A stretch of 64,000 bases of DNA from an uncultured Rhodocyclaceae bacterium (GTDB lineage Bacteria; Pseudomonadota; Gammaproteobacteria; Burkholderiales; Rhodocyclaceae). Under the pieces are notes generated by a model. It searched no databases and had not been told where the DNA came from. It was given only the letters and a program-made list of their open reading frames with translations. This document shows, piece after piece, positions 43,575 to 52,212 of the stretch. The stretch's first letter is position 1, and each line of letters begins with the position of its first letter. The DNA is taken from positions 620,001 through 684,000 of the forward strand of contig CAJQTY010000001.1 in assembly GCA_907163075.1 (NCBI GenBank). Direction: 5' to 3'. Both the position numbers and the translations under genes were made by a program.

Positions 43575-44009
43575 ATGGACATGCAAGCCATCCAAACCTT
43601 CTTCAACGATGCCGATGCCTTTGCCCGCCACAATGGCATGAGCATTACCGCGATGCGCGAGGGCTACGCGCGGGCCGAGATGGAGCTGCAGCCCTATCAT
43701 TTGAATGGAGCGCAAACCGTTCACGGCGGAGCGCTTTTCACCCTCGCTGATTTTGCGTTTGCGGCGGCCAGTAACTCGCGAGGGCAACAGGCGCTGTCCA
43801 TCAGTTCGTCGATTTTAATCTTCAGGGGAGCCACGGCGGGAAGATTGATCGCCGAATCGCGGGAAGTGAGCAACTCCCCGAAGCTGGCAAGCTTTGAGGT
43901 CAGCGTCCGCAACGAGGCCGGTGATTTGCTGGCCACCTTCCAGGGGATGGTGTATCGGAAATCAGTTTCGCTGGAAACGCTTTTGCCGGCCCAGGGGCCT
44001 GCCCAATAA
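43575..44009 (+). CDS. PaaI-type hotdog thioesterase
   Basis: The 144-residue protein has the hotdog fold signature NGAQTVHGGALFTLADFAFA, in which HGG and the Asp belong to the active site. LIAESREVSNSPKLASFEVS and the closing strand follow. PaaI-type thioesterases hydrolyse aryl- or acyl-CoA. No phenylacetate genes are near, so its substrate is open. The ATG at 43575 gives MDMQAIQTFFNDADAFARHN; the second ATG at 43581 is also possible. Confidence 0.88.
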   Translation: MDMQAIQTFFNDADAFARHNGMSITAMREGYARAEMELQPYHLNGAQTVHGGALFTLADFAFAAASNSRGQQALSISSSILIFRGATAGRLIAESREVSNSPKLASFEVSVRNEAGDLLATFQGMVYRKSVSLETLLPAQGPAQ

Positions 44010-44247
44010 AGTGCCGATCCCTTTCGGCCTGAGCCTGTCGAAGTTCTTGGCGGACCGACGGCACGCTGGCTGTGGAGGAAATCCCGGAAGACCGAGTGCT
44101 TGCCATCGACCAGCATGTGCGTTCCTTGAGCTTCGAGTATTGGGTGCGGAAGGCAAGTTCGTGGGCGCGATACAAGCGAGAAGCCATGATTACCCCACAA
44201 ATTAGCTTTTCATGGCGTAACTGCGCACAGCGCGGACTACGCCAGTT

Positions 44248-44338
44248 CGTAGGTCGGAAAAGCCGAAGGCGCCTTCCGACGTTAGGCGCTGGTATCTCAC
44301 CCGCGGTGTCGGAAGGCGCTGCGCTTTTCCGACCTACG
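44248..44338. repeat. Dispersed palindromic repeat (box-C-like), copy 2
   Basis: CGTAGGTCGGAAAAGC (44248-) is complementary to GCTTTTCCGACCTACG (44323-44338), and inner arms GGCGCCTTCCGAC and GTCGGAAGGCG also pair, forming a long stem. Thirty-five bases of the left arm are identical at 58526. The rest of the 44010-44465 gap shows no gene. Confidence 0.8.
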
Positions 44339-44465
44339 GCGCTACGACCTGCTGCACGGCTGCGTCAGGCTGACCGAACGCCGAGCGGGCGAAAGTTTCC
44401 GCCGGGTCCAGTCCGGCCTCGTTCACAGCCCGGCCACCTGCCCGTTCGGCGCGCTTCGTTCCGGC

Positions 44466-45575
44466 TTACTTCCGGGCCGCCTTGGCGAATTTGACCTGCG
44501 CCTGGCCTTCAACCATTTCGCCGATCACCGTGGCGTGATCAAACCCCTGTTGCAGAAAGACCGAAAGGATTTCGGTGACGACCTCCGGCGCGCAGGAAAT
44601 GAGCAGGCCGCCACTCGTTTGCGGATCGGTGAGCAGCGCGCGTTCGACGTCGCCGAAGCGTTTGGGGTCGAGCACGACGCGGCTGCCGTAACCCGCCCAG
44701 TTGCGCGCCGAGGCGCCGGTCACGCAGCCGCGCGCGGCGTAACCCAGGGCGTTGGGCAGGATCGGCAGCGACGCATAGTCGAGCACGGCGGTGACGCTGG
44801 AACCCTTGCAGATTTCAAGCAGATGGCCGAGCAGGCCAAAGCCGGTGACATCGGTCATGGCATGCACGCCGGCCAGGCAGCCGAGCGTCGCGCCCGGCGT
44901 GTTGAGCTGCGTGGTCGAGGCGATCATCGCCGCGTAGTCGTGCGCCGACAGCAGGCCCTTCTTGAACGCCGCGCTGTACAGACCAACGCCGAGGCCCTTG
45001 CCGAGGATGAGCTGGTCGCCCGGCCGCGCACCGGCATTGCGCCGGACGTTGCCGGGATGCACCAGGCCGATGGCGACGAGGCCGTAGATCGGCTCGACCG
45101 AATCGATGGTGTGGCCGCCGGCGATCGGGATGCCGGCCTTGGCGCAGATCGACTCGCCGCCTTCGAGGATGAGCCGGATGGTGTCCATCGGCAGCGTATT
45201 CACCGGCATGCCGACGATCGCCAGGGCGAACAGCGGCGTGCCGCCCATGGCGTAGATATCGGAGATGGCGTTGGTCGCGGCGATGCGGCCGAAATCGAAA
45301 GGATCGTCGACGATCGGCATGAAAAAGTCGGTCGTGGCGACGATCGCCTGTTCGGAATTGATCTGATAGACCGCGGCATCGTCGCTCGTTTCGATGCCCA
45401 CGAGAAGCTGCGGCGGAATCAGCGCCGGCGCCGTCTTGGCCAGAATCTGTTCGAGCACGCCGGGGGCGATCTTGCAGCCGCAGCCGCCGCCGTGCGACAG
45501 CGAGGTGAGTCGTACCGGTGCGGCAGACGGTGCGTCAGTGGGTGCGGGGCTTTTCGGGCTGGTTTTTTTAGGCAT
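44466..45575 (-). CDS. selD: Selenide, water dikinase
   Basis: SelD makes selenophosphate, the selenium donor for selenocysteine and 2-selenouridine. The ATG at 45575 gives 369 residues. The active-site segment is [17 protein letters not shown], with Cys (TGC) and not selenocysteine at the catalytic position. ATP- and metal-binding blocks follow: [60 protein letters not shown] and [11 protein letters not shown]. An upstream TTG at 45587 is unlikely. No selA or selB is nearby. Confidence 0.95.
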   Translation of the reverse strand: MPKKTSPKSPAPTDAPSAAPVRLTSLSHGGGCGCKIAPGVLEQILAKTAPALIPPQLLVGIETSDDAAVYQINSEQAIVATTDFFMPIVDDPFDFGRIAATNAISDIYAMGGTPLFALAIVGMPVNTLPMDTIRLILEGGESICAKAGIPIAGGHTIDSVEPIYGLVAIGLVHPGNVRRNAGARPGDQLILGKGLGVGLYSAAFKKGLLSAHDYAAMIASTTQLNTPGATLGCLAGVHAMTDVTGFGLLGHLLEICKGSSVTAVLDYASLPILPNALGYAARGCVTGASARNWAGYGSRVVLDPKRFGDVERALLTDPQTSGGLLISCAPEVVTEILSVFLQQGFDHATVIGEMVEGQAQVKFAKAARK

Positions 45576-45619
45576 GATTTTCGGCAATCATTCAGGCAGG
45601 TTATTTTCTGATTTCTTTC

Positions 45620-46372
45620 TCATAAATCAGCGCTTGCCGCGTGCATCAACGCACGCGCCCGGCATAGATCTTCCCAGGCCTTGGCCTTGTCGGGCAGGGT
45701 TCTCAGCAGATAGGCCGGGTGATAGCTCACGATGACCGGAATCGTTCGCTCGCCGTCACGGTAGGCGAGCGTTTTCCCGCGCAGGCTGGCGAGCGAGCCC
45801 TCTTCGCCCAGCACGGCATGCACGGCGGCGCGTCCGAGCAGGACGATCAGGCGCGGCTGCAGCAAGGCGATCTGCCGCTTCAGGTACGGCGCGCAGGCGG
45901 CCATTTCGGCCGCTTCCGGCGTGCGGTTGGCGGGCGGGCGGCATTTCACGGCGTTGGCGATATAGACGTTCTCGCCACGCTTCAGATCGATGGCCGCCAG
46001 CATCGCATCGAGCAGCTTGCCGGCCGGGCCGACAAAGGGCTCGCCGCGCGCATCCTCCTCGGCCCCCGGCCCTTCGCCGATGAACAGCCAGTCGGCATTT
46101 TCGTCGCCGACGCCGGGAACGGTCTGCCTGCGCTCGCCGCACAGCGCGCAGGCGCGGCATCCGGCAATGCTTTGCCGCAATGACTCCCAGGTCATCCGGG
46201 CGATCGGCTCGGCATTGGCGACGGGTTCCGCGGACGCCGCCGGAATCTCGTCGATCGGATTCGACGCCGGCGCCGTCTTCTGCGCGCCGCGCTCGACCGC
46301 TGGCCGATCGCGCAGGACCCATTGCGGCGACAGGCCCATTTCGTCGAGCATCTGCTCCCGGCTCAAGCTCAT
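45620..46372 (-). CDS. Uracil-DNA glycosylase, family 4 (Fe-S type)
   Basis: Removes uracil from DNA in base-excision repair. The 250 residues include a variable ~60-residue N-terminus, then the catalytic domain: CRACALCGERRQTVPGVGDE (first Cys pair of the 4Fe-4S cluster), FIGEGPGAEEDARGEPFVG, NAVKCRPPANRTPE (third Cys) and VSYHPAYLLR. This GEGPG-ED/EPFVG pattern defines family 4 UDGs. Its ATG overlaps the rimI stop (4-base ATGA), placing it third in a tsaB-rimI-udg operon. Confidence 0.92.
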   Translation of the reverse strand: MSLSREQMLDEMGLSPQWVLRDRPAVERGAQKTAPASNPIDEIPAASAEPVANAEPIARMTWESLRQSIAGCRACALCGERRQTVPGVGDENADWLFIGEGPGAEEDARGEPFVGPAGKLLDAMLAAIDLKRGENVYIANAVKCRPPANRTPEAAEMAACAPYLKRQIALLQPRLIVLLGRAAVHAVLGEEGSLASLRGKTLAYRDGERTIPVIVSYHPAYLLRTLPDKAKAWEDLCRARALMHAASADL

Positions 46373-46845
46373 GCCGACACCTCGAACAAGGGATGCGTCA
46401 GCACCAGCGCATCCTCGCGGCCACGCTCGGCCGGATAGTAGCCGCGGCGCACGCCGATCTGCTGAAAGCCGAAATGCCGGTACATCGCCAGCGCCTTCAC
46501 ATTCGACGGGCGAACTTCGAGCAGCAGCGTCCGCGCCCCGCCCTGGAGCGCGACGCGCATGGCGTAACGCAGCAGACGCGCGCCGAAACCCATGCGCTGA
46601 CGCTTTTCGGCGACGCTGATGGAGAGCAGATGGGCATCGTCAACCGCCAGCATGAGCACAAAATAACCCACCAGTTCGCCCTCCGCCCGGCACACCCAGC
46701 AGCTATGGCCGCAGGCCAGCGAATCGGTGAAATTGCCGCGCCCCCAGGGAAACGAACACACGCCGTATTCGATCGCCAATACCTCGTCGAGATCGCCCTG
46801 CCCCATCGGCAGCATCTCGATGCGCGCTTCGGGCACGGCGTTCAT
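46369..46845 (-). CDS. rimI: Ribosomal protein bS18-alanine N-acetyltransferase
   Basis: This 158-residue GNAT enzyme acetylates the N-terminus of ribosomal protein S18. Motif A appears as LLSISVAEKRQRMGFGARLL (acetyl-CoA pyrophosphate loop Q/RxxGxG/A). The N-terminal LDEVLAIEYGVCSFPWGRGN and the C-terminal VRPSNVKALAMYRHFGFQQI with YYPAERGREDALV are RimI-typical. It follows tsaB without a gap and overlaps the uracil-DNA glycosylase gene, a common proteobacterial order. Confidence 0.92.
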   Translation of the reverse strand: MNAVPEARIEMLPMGQGDLDEVLAIEYGVCSFPWGRGNFTDSLACGHSCWVCRAEGELVGYFVLMLAVDDAHLLSISVAEKRQRMGFGARLLRYAMRVALQGGARTLLLEVRPSNVKALAMYRHFGFQQIGVRRGYYPAERGREDALVLTHPLFEVSA

Positions 46846-47523
46846 TCAGGCCTTGCCTCCCAGTGCCAGGCGCTCGGCGACCGTTTTGGCCACCTTGTTG
46901 CGTACGTAGAGCGGCGCAGCGTCGGCCGGATCGATCCGTTCGCCACGCTCTAGGCGTGGTGCGGCGAGCCGGACGACGGCTTCCGCGCTGGGCATCAGCG
47001 CCACCTGCCAGGCGTCGACGAACGGCGACAGCAGCGCGCGTAATTCCGGATACGCCGCCAGGCCGTTGCCGCAGGCCAGCCAGCCGCTAGAAGTGGGCAG
47101 CGGCACGGCAGCAGGCGGATAAACGCCGATCCCGCCCTGCACCTCGCCGGCCTCGAAAGCGCCGAAGTACACTTCGCCCATGCGCGCGTCGAGCGCCACG
47201 ATCACGCGTTGGCCGCCGCTGGCCAACGCCATCGCCGCCAGCGTACCGACACCGAGCAGCGGCAGATCACGGGCAACGGCCAGCCCCTGGGCGACGCCGC
47301 ACGCCACGCGCAGACCGGTGAACGAGCCGGGGCCGGTTCCGAACGCGATGCCATCGAGATCGGCAAAACCCAGCCCGGCTTCGCGCAGCGTCGATTCAGC
47401 CAGCGGCAAGAGGGTTTCGGAATTGGACAGCGCGTCCGGGCAGTTTCGCGCCAGGACTTCGCCGTCGAGCCAGAGCGCGACGGAACCGGGATCGGTGGCG
47501 GTTTCAAGAGCGAGAATATTCAT
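46846..47523 (-). CDS. tsaB: tRNA threonylcarbamoyladenosine biosynthesis protein TsaB
   Basis: TsaB partners TsaD and TsaE in attaching threonylcarbamoyl to A37 of ANN-decoding tRNAs. The 225 residues have the ASKHA-fold start MNILALETATDPGSVALWLD, then SETLLPLAESTLREAGLGFA, the hallmark GIAFGTGPGSFTGLRVACGV and VALDARMGEVYFGAF. Length is normal. It is first of the tsaB-rimI-udg operon, its stop directly followed by the rimI ATG. Confidence 0.94.
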   Translation of the reverse strand: MNILALETATDPGSVALWLDGEVLARNCPDALSNSETLLPLAESTLREAGLGFADLDGIAFGTGPGSFTGLRVACGVAQGLAVARDLPLLGVGTLAAMALASGGQRVIVALDARMGEVYFGAFEAGEVQGGIGVYPPAAVPLPTSSGWLACGNGLAAYPELRALLSPFVDAWQVALMPSAEAVVRLAAPRLERGERIDPADAAPLYVRNKVAKTVAERLALGGKA

Positions 47524-47744
47524 TGACGGTATTTTACCCGTCCTGCCTCATCGCGTCGCGAATGAGCGCCATCGGACACGGCAAATGGCATGAAGGTCGT
47601 TGTCGTGGCGATCTGTGCGCCAGGCGTAACCGGGTCAGGCAGCGTTGGCAAAGCGTGTGCGGCGGTCGGGCTTTCGTCTTCCAAGGAGACGCTGATATAT
47701 TCGTCACGGCGGCGGAAGCCGGTGTCCAGTTCGCTGATTCTTAT

Positions 47745-47770
47745 GGATTCCGGCTTTCGCCGGAATGACT
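47745..47770. repeat. Short palindromic repeat, copy 2
   Basis: GGATTCCGGCTTTCGCCGGAATGACT is the counterpart of 42165-42190. It lies in the gap between tsaB and the transporter gene. Confidence 0.6.
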
Positions 47771-47794
47771 ATTTTTTATTTAATCAGCGTTTCC

Positions 47795-48847
47795 CTAATG
47801 TTCATGGTCACGATGATGTGCATCCGGGAAATGCGCATGCGTATGCCGCAAGGGTTGGTGCCGGTGGAGGTGTACGTGTGTCGCCCCCGGTTCGACGGGA
47901 AAATCGTGGACGTGCAGGTGATGATCGTCGTGGACATGTTCGTGAGCGTGTTCCATCAACGCGTGCTGATGCTCGTGCTCATGCCTTTCCGTCAGGTGGA
48001 GCCAGATGCCGAGCCCCATGAGCAGCCCGGCGGCGGCGAGCCGCGGCGTGACCGGCTCGCCGGCGGCTACGGCAAGCACGGCGCCGATGAAGGGCGCCAC
48101 CGCGAAGTAGGCGCCCGTGCGCGCCGTCCCGAGATGCCGCATGCCGACGACAAACAAGACCAGGCTTACCCCGTAGGCCACGAAGCCAACCCCCATGGCG
48201 GCGGCCGTGACGGTCCACTCGGGCAGTCGGTCGCCGAGGCCGAAGGCAAGCATCAGGTTGACGCTGCCGGCGACCGTTCCCTTGACCGCGGCAATCCAGG
48301 TCGCGTCGGCCAAAGCGACCTTCCGCGTGAGGTTGTTGTCGATGCCCCACGCCAGGCAGGCCGCGAGTACGGCCAGGGAGGGCGCCGCATCGGCAAATCG
48401 CGCTTCGCCCGGCCAGCTCAGCACGATTGCGCCGGCGGTGATCGCCGCCATGCCCAACGCAATGCGGCGGTCGACGTTCTCCTTGAACACCGCCCAGGCC
48501 AGCAGCGCCGTCAGCACACCTTCGGCGTTCAGGAGCAAGGCGGCACCCGACGCCGGCATGCCGGACAGCCCATACATCAGCAGGACCGGGCCGGCGATGC
48601 CGCCGGCCACGATGGCTCCGGCCAGCCAGACAGCCTCGCCGCGCGCCAGCCGAACCGGCAGCGCATGACCGAGCAGACGGAAGAGCGTCAATCCGACCCC
48701 GGAGCCGAGATAAAACAGCCCCGCCAGCAGCCAGGGACTGACGTCGCGCAACAACAGTTTTGCCAGCGGCGTGCCGGCGCCAAAAAGCAGCGCGGCGCCA
48801 AGGGCAGCGGCGATACCCGGTTTCAGCAACGGCTTGCGAGCGTTCAT
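47795..48847 (-). CDS. EamA/DMT-family transporter with histidine-rich C-terminal tail
   Basis: The 350-residue inner-membrane protein has ten hydrophobic segments in two EamA repeats (ALLFGAGTPLAKLLLRDVSP; LAVLAACLAWGIDNNLTRKV, with the typical repeat-start residues). From about residue 288 it carries a ~60-residue cytoplasmic or periplasmic tail crowded with His, Asp and Glu (HEHEHQHALMEHAHEHVHDD and further His clusters). Such tails bind Ni, Co, Zn or Cu in metal transporters, but ordinary EamA proteins lack them. Metal transport or sensing is inferred. It is divergent from chrA. Confidence 0.85.
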   Translation of the reverse strand: MNARKPLLKPGIAAALGAALLFGAGTPLAKLLLRDVSPWLLAGLFYLGSGVGLTLFRLLGHALPVRLARGEAVWLAGAIVAGGIAGPVLLMYGLSGMPASGAALLLNAEGVLTALLAWAVFKENVDRRIALGMAAITAGAIVLSWPGEARFADAAPSLAVLAACLAWGIDNNLTRKVALADATWIAAVKGTVAGSVNLMLAFGLGDRLPEWTVTAAAMGVGFVAYGVSLVLFVVGMRHLGTARTGAYFAVAPFIGAVLAVAAGEPVTPRLAAAGLLMGLGIWLHLTERHEHEHQHALMEHAHEHVHDDHHLHVHDFPVEPGATHVHLHRHQPLRHTHAHFPDAHHRDHEH

Positions 48848-49031
48848 TGACAGTTTCCAAAGCAGCGATAGACGCGGCGGATGATTCGAGTATTGTCATC
48901 CCAGCGCAGCCCGCAATCCAGTTTTTCGGAGCACGAGCCGGGTCCCGGCCTGCGCCGGGTCGCCGCGTTTCTCCCGATTTCGCGGTGCCCGCCGTGGTTA
49001 AATTGCATTTTCCAGGTTGAAAAGGAGCGTC

Positions 49032-50393
49032 ATGAGCGAAACTGAAGCAGATCGGGCGAAACGCGTTGACGCACCACCACCCACCGTCAGCTTCCGGGAC
49101 GCTTTCGCGTTTTGGCTGAAACTCGGCTTCATCAGCTTCGGCGGTCCGGCCGGGCAGATTTCGATCATGCACCAGGAACTGGTCGAGAACCGGCGCTGGA
49201 TTTCGGAACGGCGCTTCCTGCATGCGCTCAATTACTGCATGGTGCTGCCCGGCCCCGAAGCCCAGCAACTGGCGACCTACATCGGCTGGCTGATGCACCG
49301 CACCCGGGGCGGCGTCGTCGCCGGGGCGCTGTTCGTGCTGCCCTCGCTCTTCATCCTGATCGCCCTGTCCTGGGTCTATATCGCCTTCGGCGAAATGCCG
49401 CTGGTCGCCGGGCTGTTCTATGGCATCAAGCCGGCGGTTACCGCCATCGTCGTCCACGCGGCGCACCGCATCGGTTCGCGCGCCCTCAAGAACAATGTTC
49501 TGTGGGCGATTGCCGCAGCCTCGTTCGCCGCCATCTTCGCACTCAACGTACCGTTCCCGGCCATCGTCGTGGTCGCGGCGCTGATCGGCCATGTCGGCGG
49601 CCGGGTTGCACCCGACAAATTCAAGGCTGGCGGTGGCCATGACAGGGCCGACACGTCTTTTGGCCGGGCACTGATCGACGACGACACGCCAACGCCGGAG
49701 CACGCGCTGTTCAAATGGCGCCGCCTGCTCGACGTCGCCCTTGTCGGCAGCCTGCTCTGGCTGATCCCGATGGGGCTGCTCAGCGCGACCTGCGGCTGGA
49801 ACCATGCGCTGACGCAGATGGGCTGGTTCTTCACCAAGGCCGCGCTGCTTACCTTTGGCGGCGCCTACGCGGTGTTGCCTTACGTCTATCAGGGCGCGGT
49901 GGGGCATTACGGCTGGCTGACGCCGGCGCAGATGATCGACGGGCTGGCGCTCGGCGAAACCACGCCGGGGCCGCTGATCATGGTCGTCGCCTTCGTCGGT
50001 TTCGTGGGCGGCTACGTCAACGCCGTGTTCGGCCCGGAAAGCCTGTTTCTGGCGGGTGCCGTGGCGGCGAGCCTGGTGACGTGGTTCACCTTTCTGCCGT
50101 CCTTCATCTTCATCCTGGCCGGCGGCCCGTTCATCGAGACCACCCACAACGACCTGAAGTTCACCGCCCCGCTTACGGCCATCACGGCGGCTGTGGTCGG
50201 CGTCATCCTGAACCTCGCCGTGTTCTTCGGCTACCATGTCGTGTTCCCCCAGGGGATGGAAGGCCGCTTCGACGTCGTCTCGGCGTTCATGGCGCTCGGC
50301 GCGGCGATTGCGCTCTTTCGCTTCAAACGCAATGTCATCCACGTCATCGCCGCCTGCGCGGTGCTTGGTCTCCTGATCAAGACTCTGCTTTAA
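49032..50393 (+). CDS. chrA: Chromate transporter (long, two-domain CHR family)
   Basis: The ATG at 49032 follows AAGGAG and gives 453 residues. Two homologous CHR halves are visible. The first begins FWLKLGFISFGGPAGQIS and has ALNYCMVLPGPEAQQLATYI. The second begins FFTKAALLTFGGAYAVLPYV and has DGLALGETTPGPLIMVVAFV. Between them lies a ~60-residue hydrophilic linker. Ten to thirteen membrane segments are predicted by eye. ChrA exports chromate, driven by the proton gradient. No chrB regulator is next to it. Confidence 0.92.
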   Translation: MSETEADRAKRVDAPPPTVSFRDAFAFWLKLGFISFGGPAGQISIMHQELVENRRWISERRFLHALNYCMVLPGPEAQQLATYIGWLMHRTRGGVVAGALFVLPSLFILIALSWVYIAFGEMPLVAGLFYGIKPAVTAIVVHAAHRIGSRALKNNVLWAIAAASFAAIFALNVPFPAIVVVAALIGHVGGRVAPDKFKAGGGHDRADTSFGRALIDDDTPTPEHALFKWRRLLDVALVGSLLWLIPMGLLSATCGWNHALTQMGWFFTKAALLTFGGAYAVLPYVYQGAVGHYGWLTPAQMIDGLALGETTPGPLIMVVAFVGFVGGYVNAVFGPESLFLAGAVAASLVTWFTFLPSFIFILAGGPFIETTHNDLKFTAPLTAITAAVVGVILNLAVFFGYHVVFPQGMEGRFDVVSAFMALGAAIALFRFKRNVIHVIAACAVLGLLIKTLL

Positions 50394-50628
50394 AGCTGAG
50401 AACCAGTGGTGAGCTGCATTCTTGAAGGTGCTAATCCCGGTGGGCGCGTGGCGTTTTGAAATGCTCAATTTGACGCTATTCCGGAGGTCAGGGATACTAC
50501 GCGCCGTGCAGTTGAAACGTTTCATCCCCGATCGAACTCCGCAACCGTTCGTACCTGAGGATGCCTTCTGCCTCATTTGACGTCAGGCACTCATCGAACT
50601 CTTCATCCCGTATGGGACACGGTATACC

Positions 50629-52134
50629 ATGGACAAGATCAAGCTGCTTTACGCGAAAAACCTGATCACCAGAACAACGGCCACAGTGCGCCAGAAGCTT
50701 TGCTTCGTCGCCCTGGTGAAGAACCTTGCGTACGTCAAATGCGTCGAGGTCGTATGGGCCGGTGAAGACGGCGTCTGGCAAACGCTGCCCGCTGCCTACC
50801 ATGGCAGCGTCGATCAGGAAAGGGAATACTGGGTCGCGCAAGCAGAGTTCGCGCTCGGCGCGCAGGATCCGCTTCCCGGCAATGTTCAGTTTGCCTTGCG
50901 CTATCGCGTGTCCGACCTGGAATATTGGGATAAGAGCAGCACGGCGCCCTACTCCATCCAGGCCGATTCGGGGATCGTCGTCGGGCGCAACACGCCCCTG
51001 ATCAATGCCGGCCTCGAAAGGCCCCTGGCTGGCAACGAAAGAGTCTTTCCGCTTACAGTCGCCGTGGACCGCAAGCTTGACGCCGAAAAAGTCACCGTTC
51101 ATTGGACAAACGACCGCTGGAAAACGGCACACCAGTCACCTTGTCATTTCAGTTTGAATTACTGGGACACCGCGCTGCTCAGCGCGGCGAGGAATCCCAA
51201 TCATTACGGATGCCAGGTCTGGGATGGATCGCTGAAGATCGACGAGTCCTTCCGGGTCGAATACAAGATTTCCTGCGAGACGAAGCAAAAAATTTTCTGG
51301 GATGACAACTTTGGCCAGAACTACATTCTCCAGCGCCGTCCGCTCAAGGTGATGATCCTGAATCTGCATTGCTACCAGGAAGAAAATCAGGATTACAAGC
51401 TGTCGCAAATCGCGAAAGCGATCGCGCAGGAGGACGTCGACATTGTCTGCCTTCAGGAAGTCGCGGAGCTTTGGAACGACGGCAAGGGCGACTGGGAAAC
51501 GAACACGGCGAGAATCATCAACGAACGCCTCCCGTCGCCCTATTATCTGGTAGCCGACTGGTCGCACCTTGGCTTCGACCGCTACCGCGAAGGCGTGGCG
51601 ATTTTAAGCCGGCTGCCGATTGAAAGACACGGTGCGAAATACGTTTCAAGCAGCGCGGACCCGCATAGCATCCACTCGCGTAAAGTGGTCATGGCCCAGA
51701 TCAGGGTACCGTACATCGGTTTGATCAACGTGTTCTCATCGCATTTGAGCTGGTGGGATGACGGATTTCCCGAACAGTTTGAGAATCTGCGCCACTGGGC
51801 CGCCCGCGAACACACCAGCGCCGTCATGGCGACGATGCTTGGCGGTGATTTCAACATCAAGGCCGGTTCAAAGGGATATCAGCACGTGGTCGATACGCAT
51901 GAATACGATGATCAGTACCTTGCTGCCAACTCGCCTAAACTATTTCGAACGATCTTCAGACTCGGAGACTCTCCCTGGCGGCATCGCCTGGAAAAAGATC
52001 ATCGGATCGATTACGTGTTTCTTCGCAAGGGGAGCGATCTTTGCGTTACCTCGGGCCGGGTATTGTTTACCGATCAGGACTATGGGACAGTATCCGACCA
52101 TTCCGGCTACCTGATGACCTTCGAGCCGGCGTAA
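50629..52134 (+). CDS. Endonuclease/exonuclease/phosphatase-fold protein with N-terminal beta domains
   Basis: The 501 residues split into two parts. Residues 1-235 look like two carbohydrate-binding-type beta-sandwiches (CVEVVWAGEDGVWQTLPAAY; VTVHWTNDRWKTAHQSPCHF). Residues 240-500 are an EEP (Mg-dependent phosphodiesterase) domain: KVMILNLHCYQEENQDYKLS, DVDIVCLQEVAELWND with the metal Glu, MLGGDFNIKAG with Asp-Asn, and TVSDHSGYLMTF with the Asp-His pair. No signal peptide is seen. Possible substrates are nucleic acid, phosphoinositide-like lipid or glycan-linked phosphate. The PLD-like gene follows 78 bases on, and the two look functionally paired. Confidence 0.78.
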   Translation: MDKIKLLYAKNLITRTTATVRQKLCFVALVKNLAYVKCVEVVWAGEDGVWQTLPAAYHGSVDQEREYWVAQAEFALGAQDPLPGNVQFALRYRVSDLEYWDKSSTAPYSIQADSGIVVGRNTPLINAGLERPLAGNERVFPLTVAVDRKLDAEKVTVHWTNDRWKTAHQSPCHFSLNYWDTALLSAARNPNHYGCQVWDGSLKIDESFRVEYKISCETKQKIFWDDNFGQNYILQRRPLKVMILNLHCYQEENQDYKLSQIAKAIAQEDVDIVCLQEVAELWNDGKGDWETNTARIINERLPSPYYLVADWSHLGFDRYREGVAILSRLPIERHGAKYVSSSADPHSIHSRKVVMAQIRVPYIGLINVFSSHLSWWDDGFPEQFENLRHWAAREHTSAVMATMLGGDFNIKAGSKGYQHVVDTHEYDDQYLAANSPKLFRTIFRLGDSPWRHRLEKDHRIDYVFLRKGSDLCVTSGRVLFTDQDYGTVSDHSGYLMTFEPA

Positions 52135-52212
52135 TATGCAGTAGTAGACGAATCGTCCCGGCAGCACGAATCTTGCTTCAAGCAGTACGATACGCGTGAT
52201 GGAGCAGTTGAT

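Noticed and set aside
44466..45575. selD as a selenoprotein
   Set aside because: The catalytic codon in GGGCGCK is TGC, so it is the Cys form.
47979..50576. An 865-codon frame antisense to chrA and in another frame of the EamA gene
   Set aside because: Both real genes have full family signatures. The long frame is a compositional artefact.
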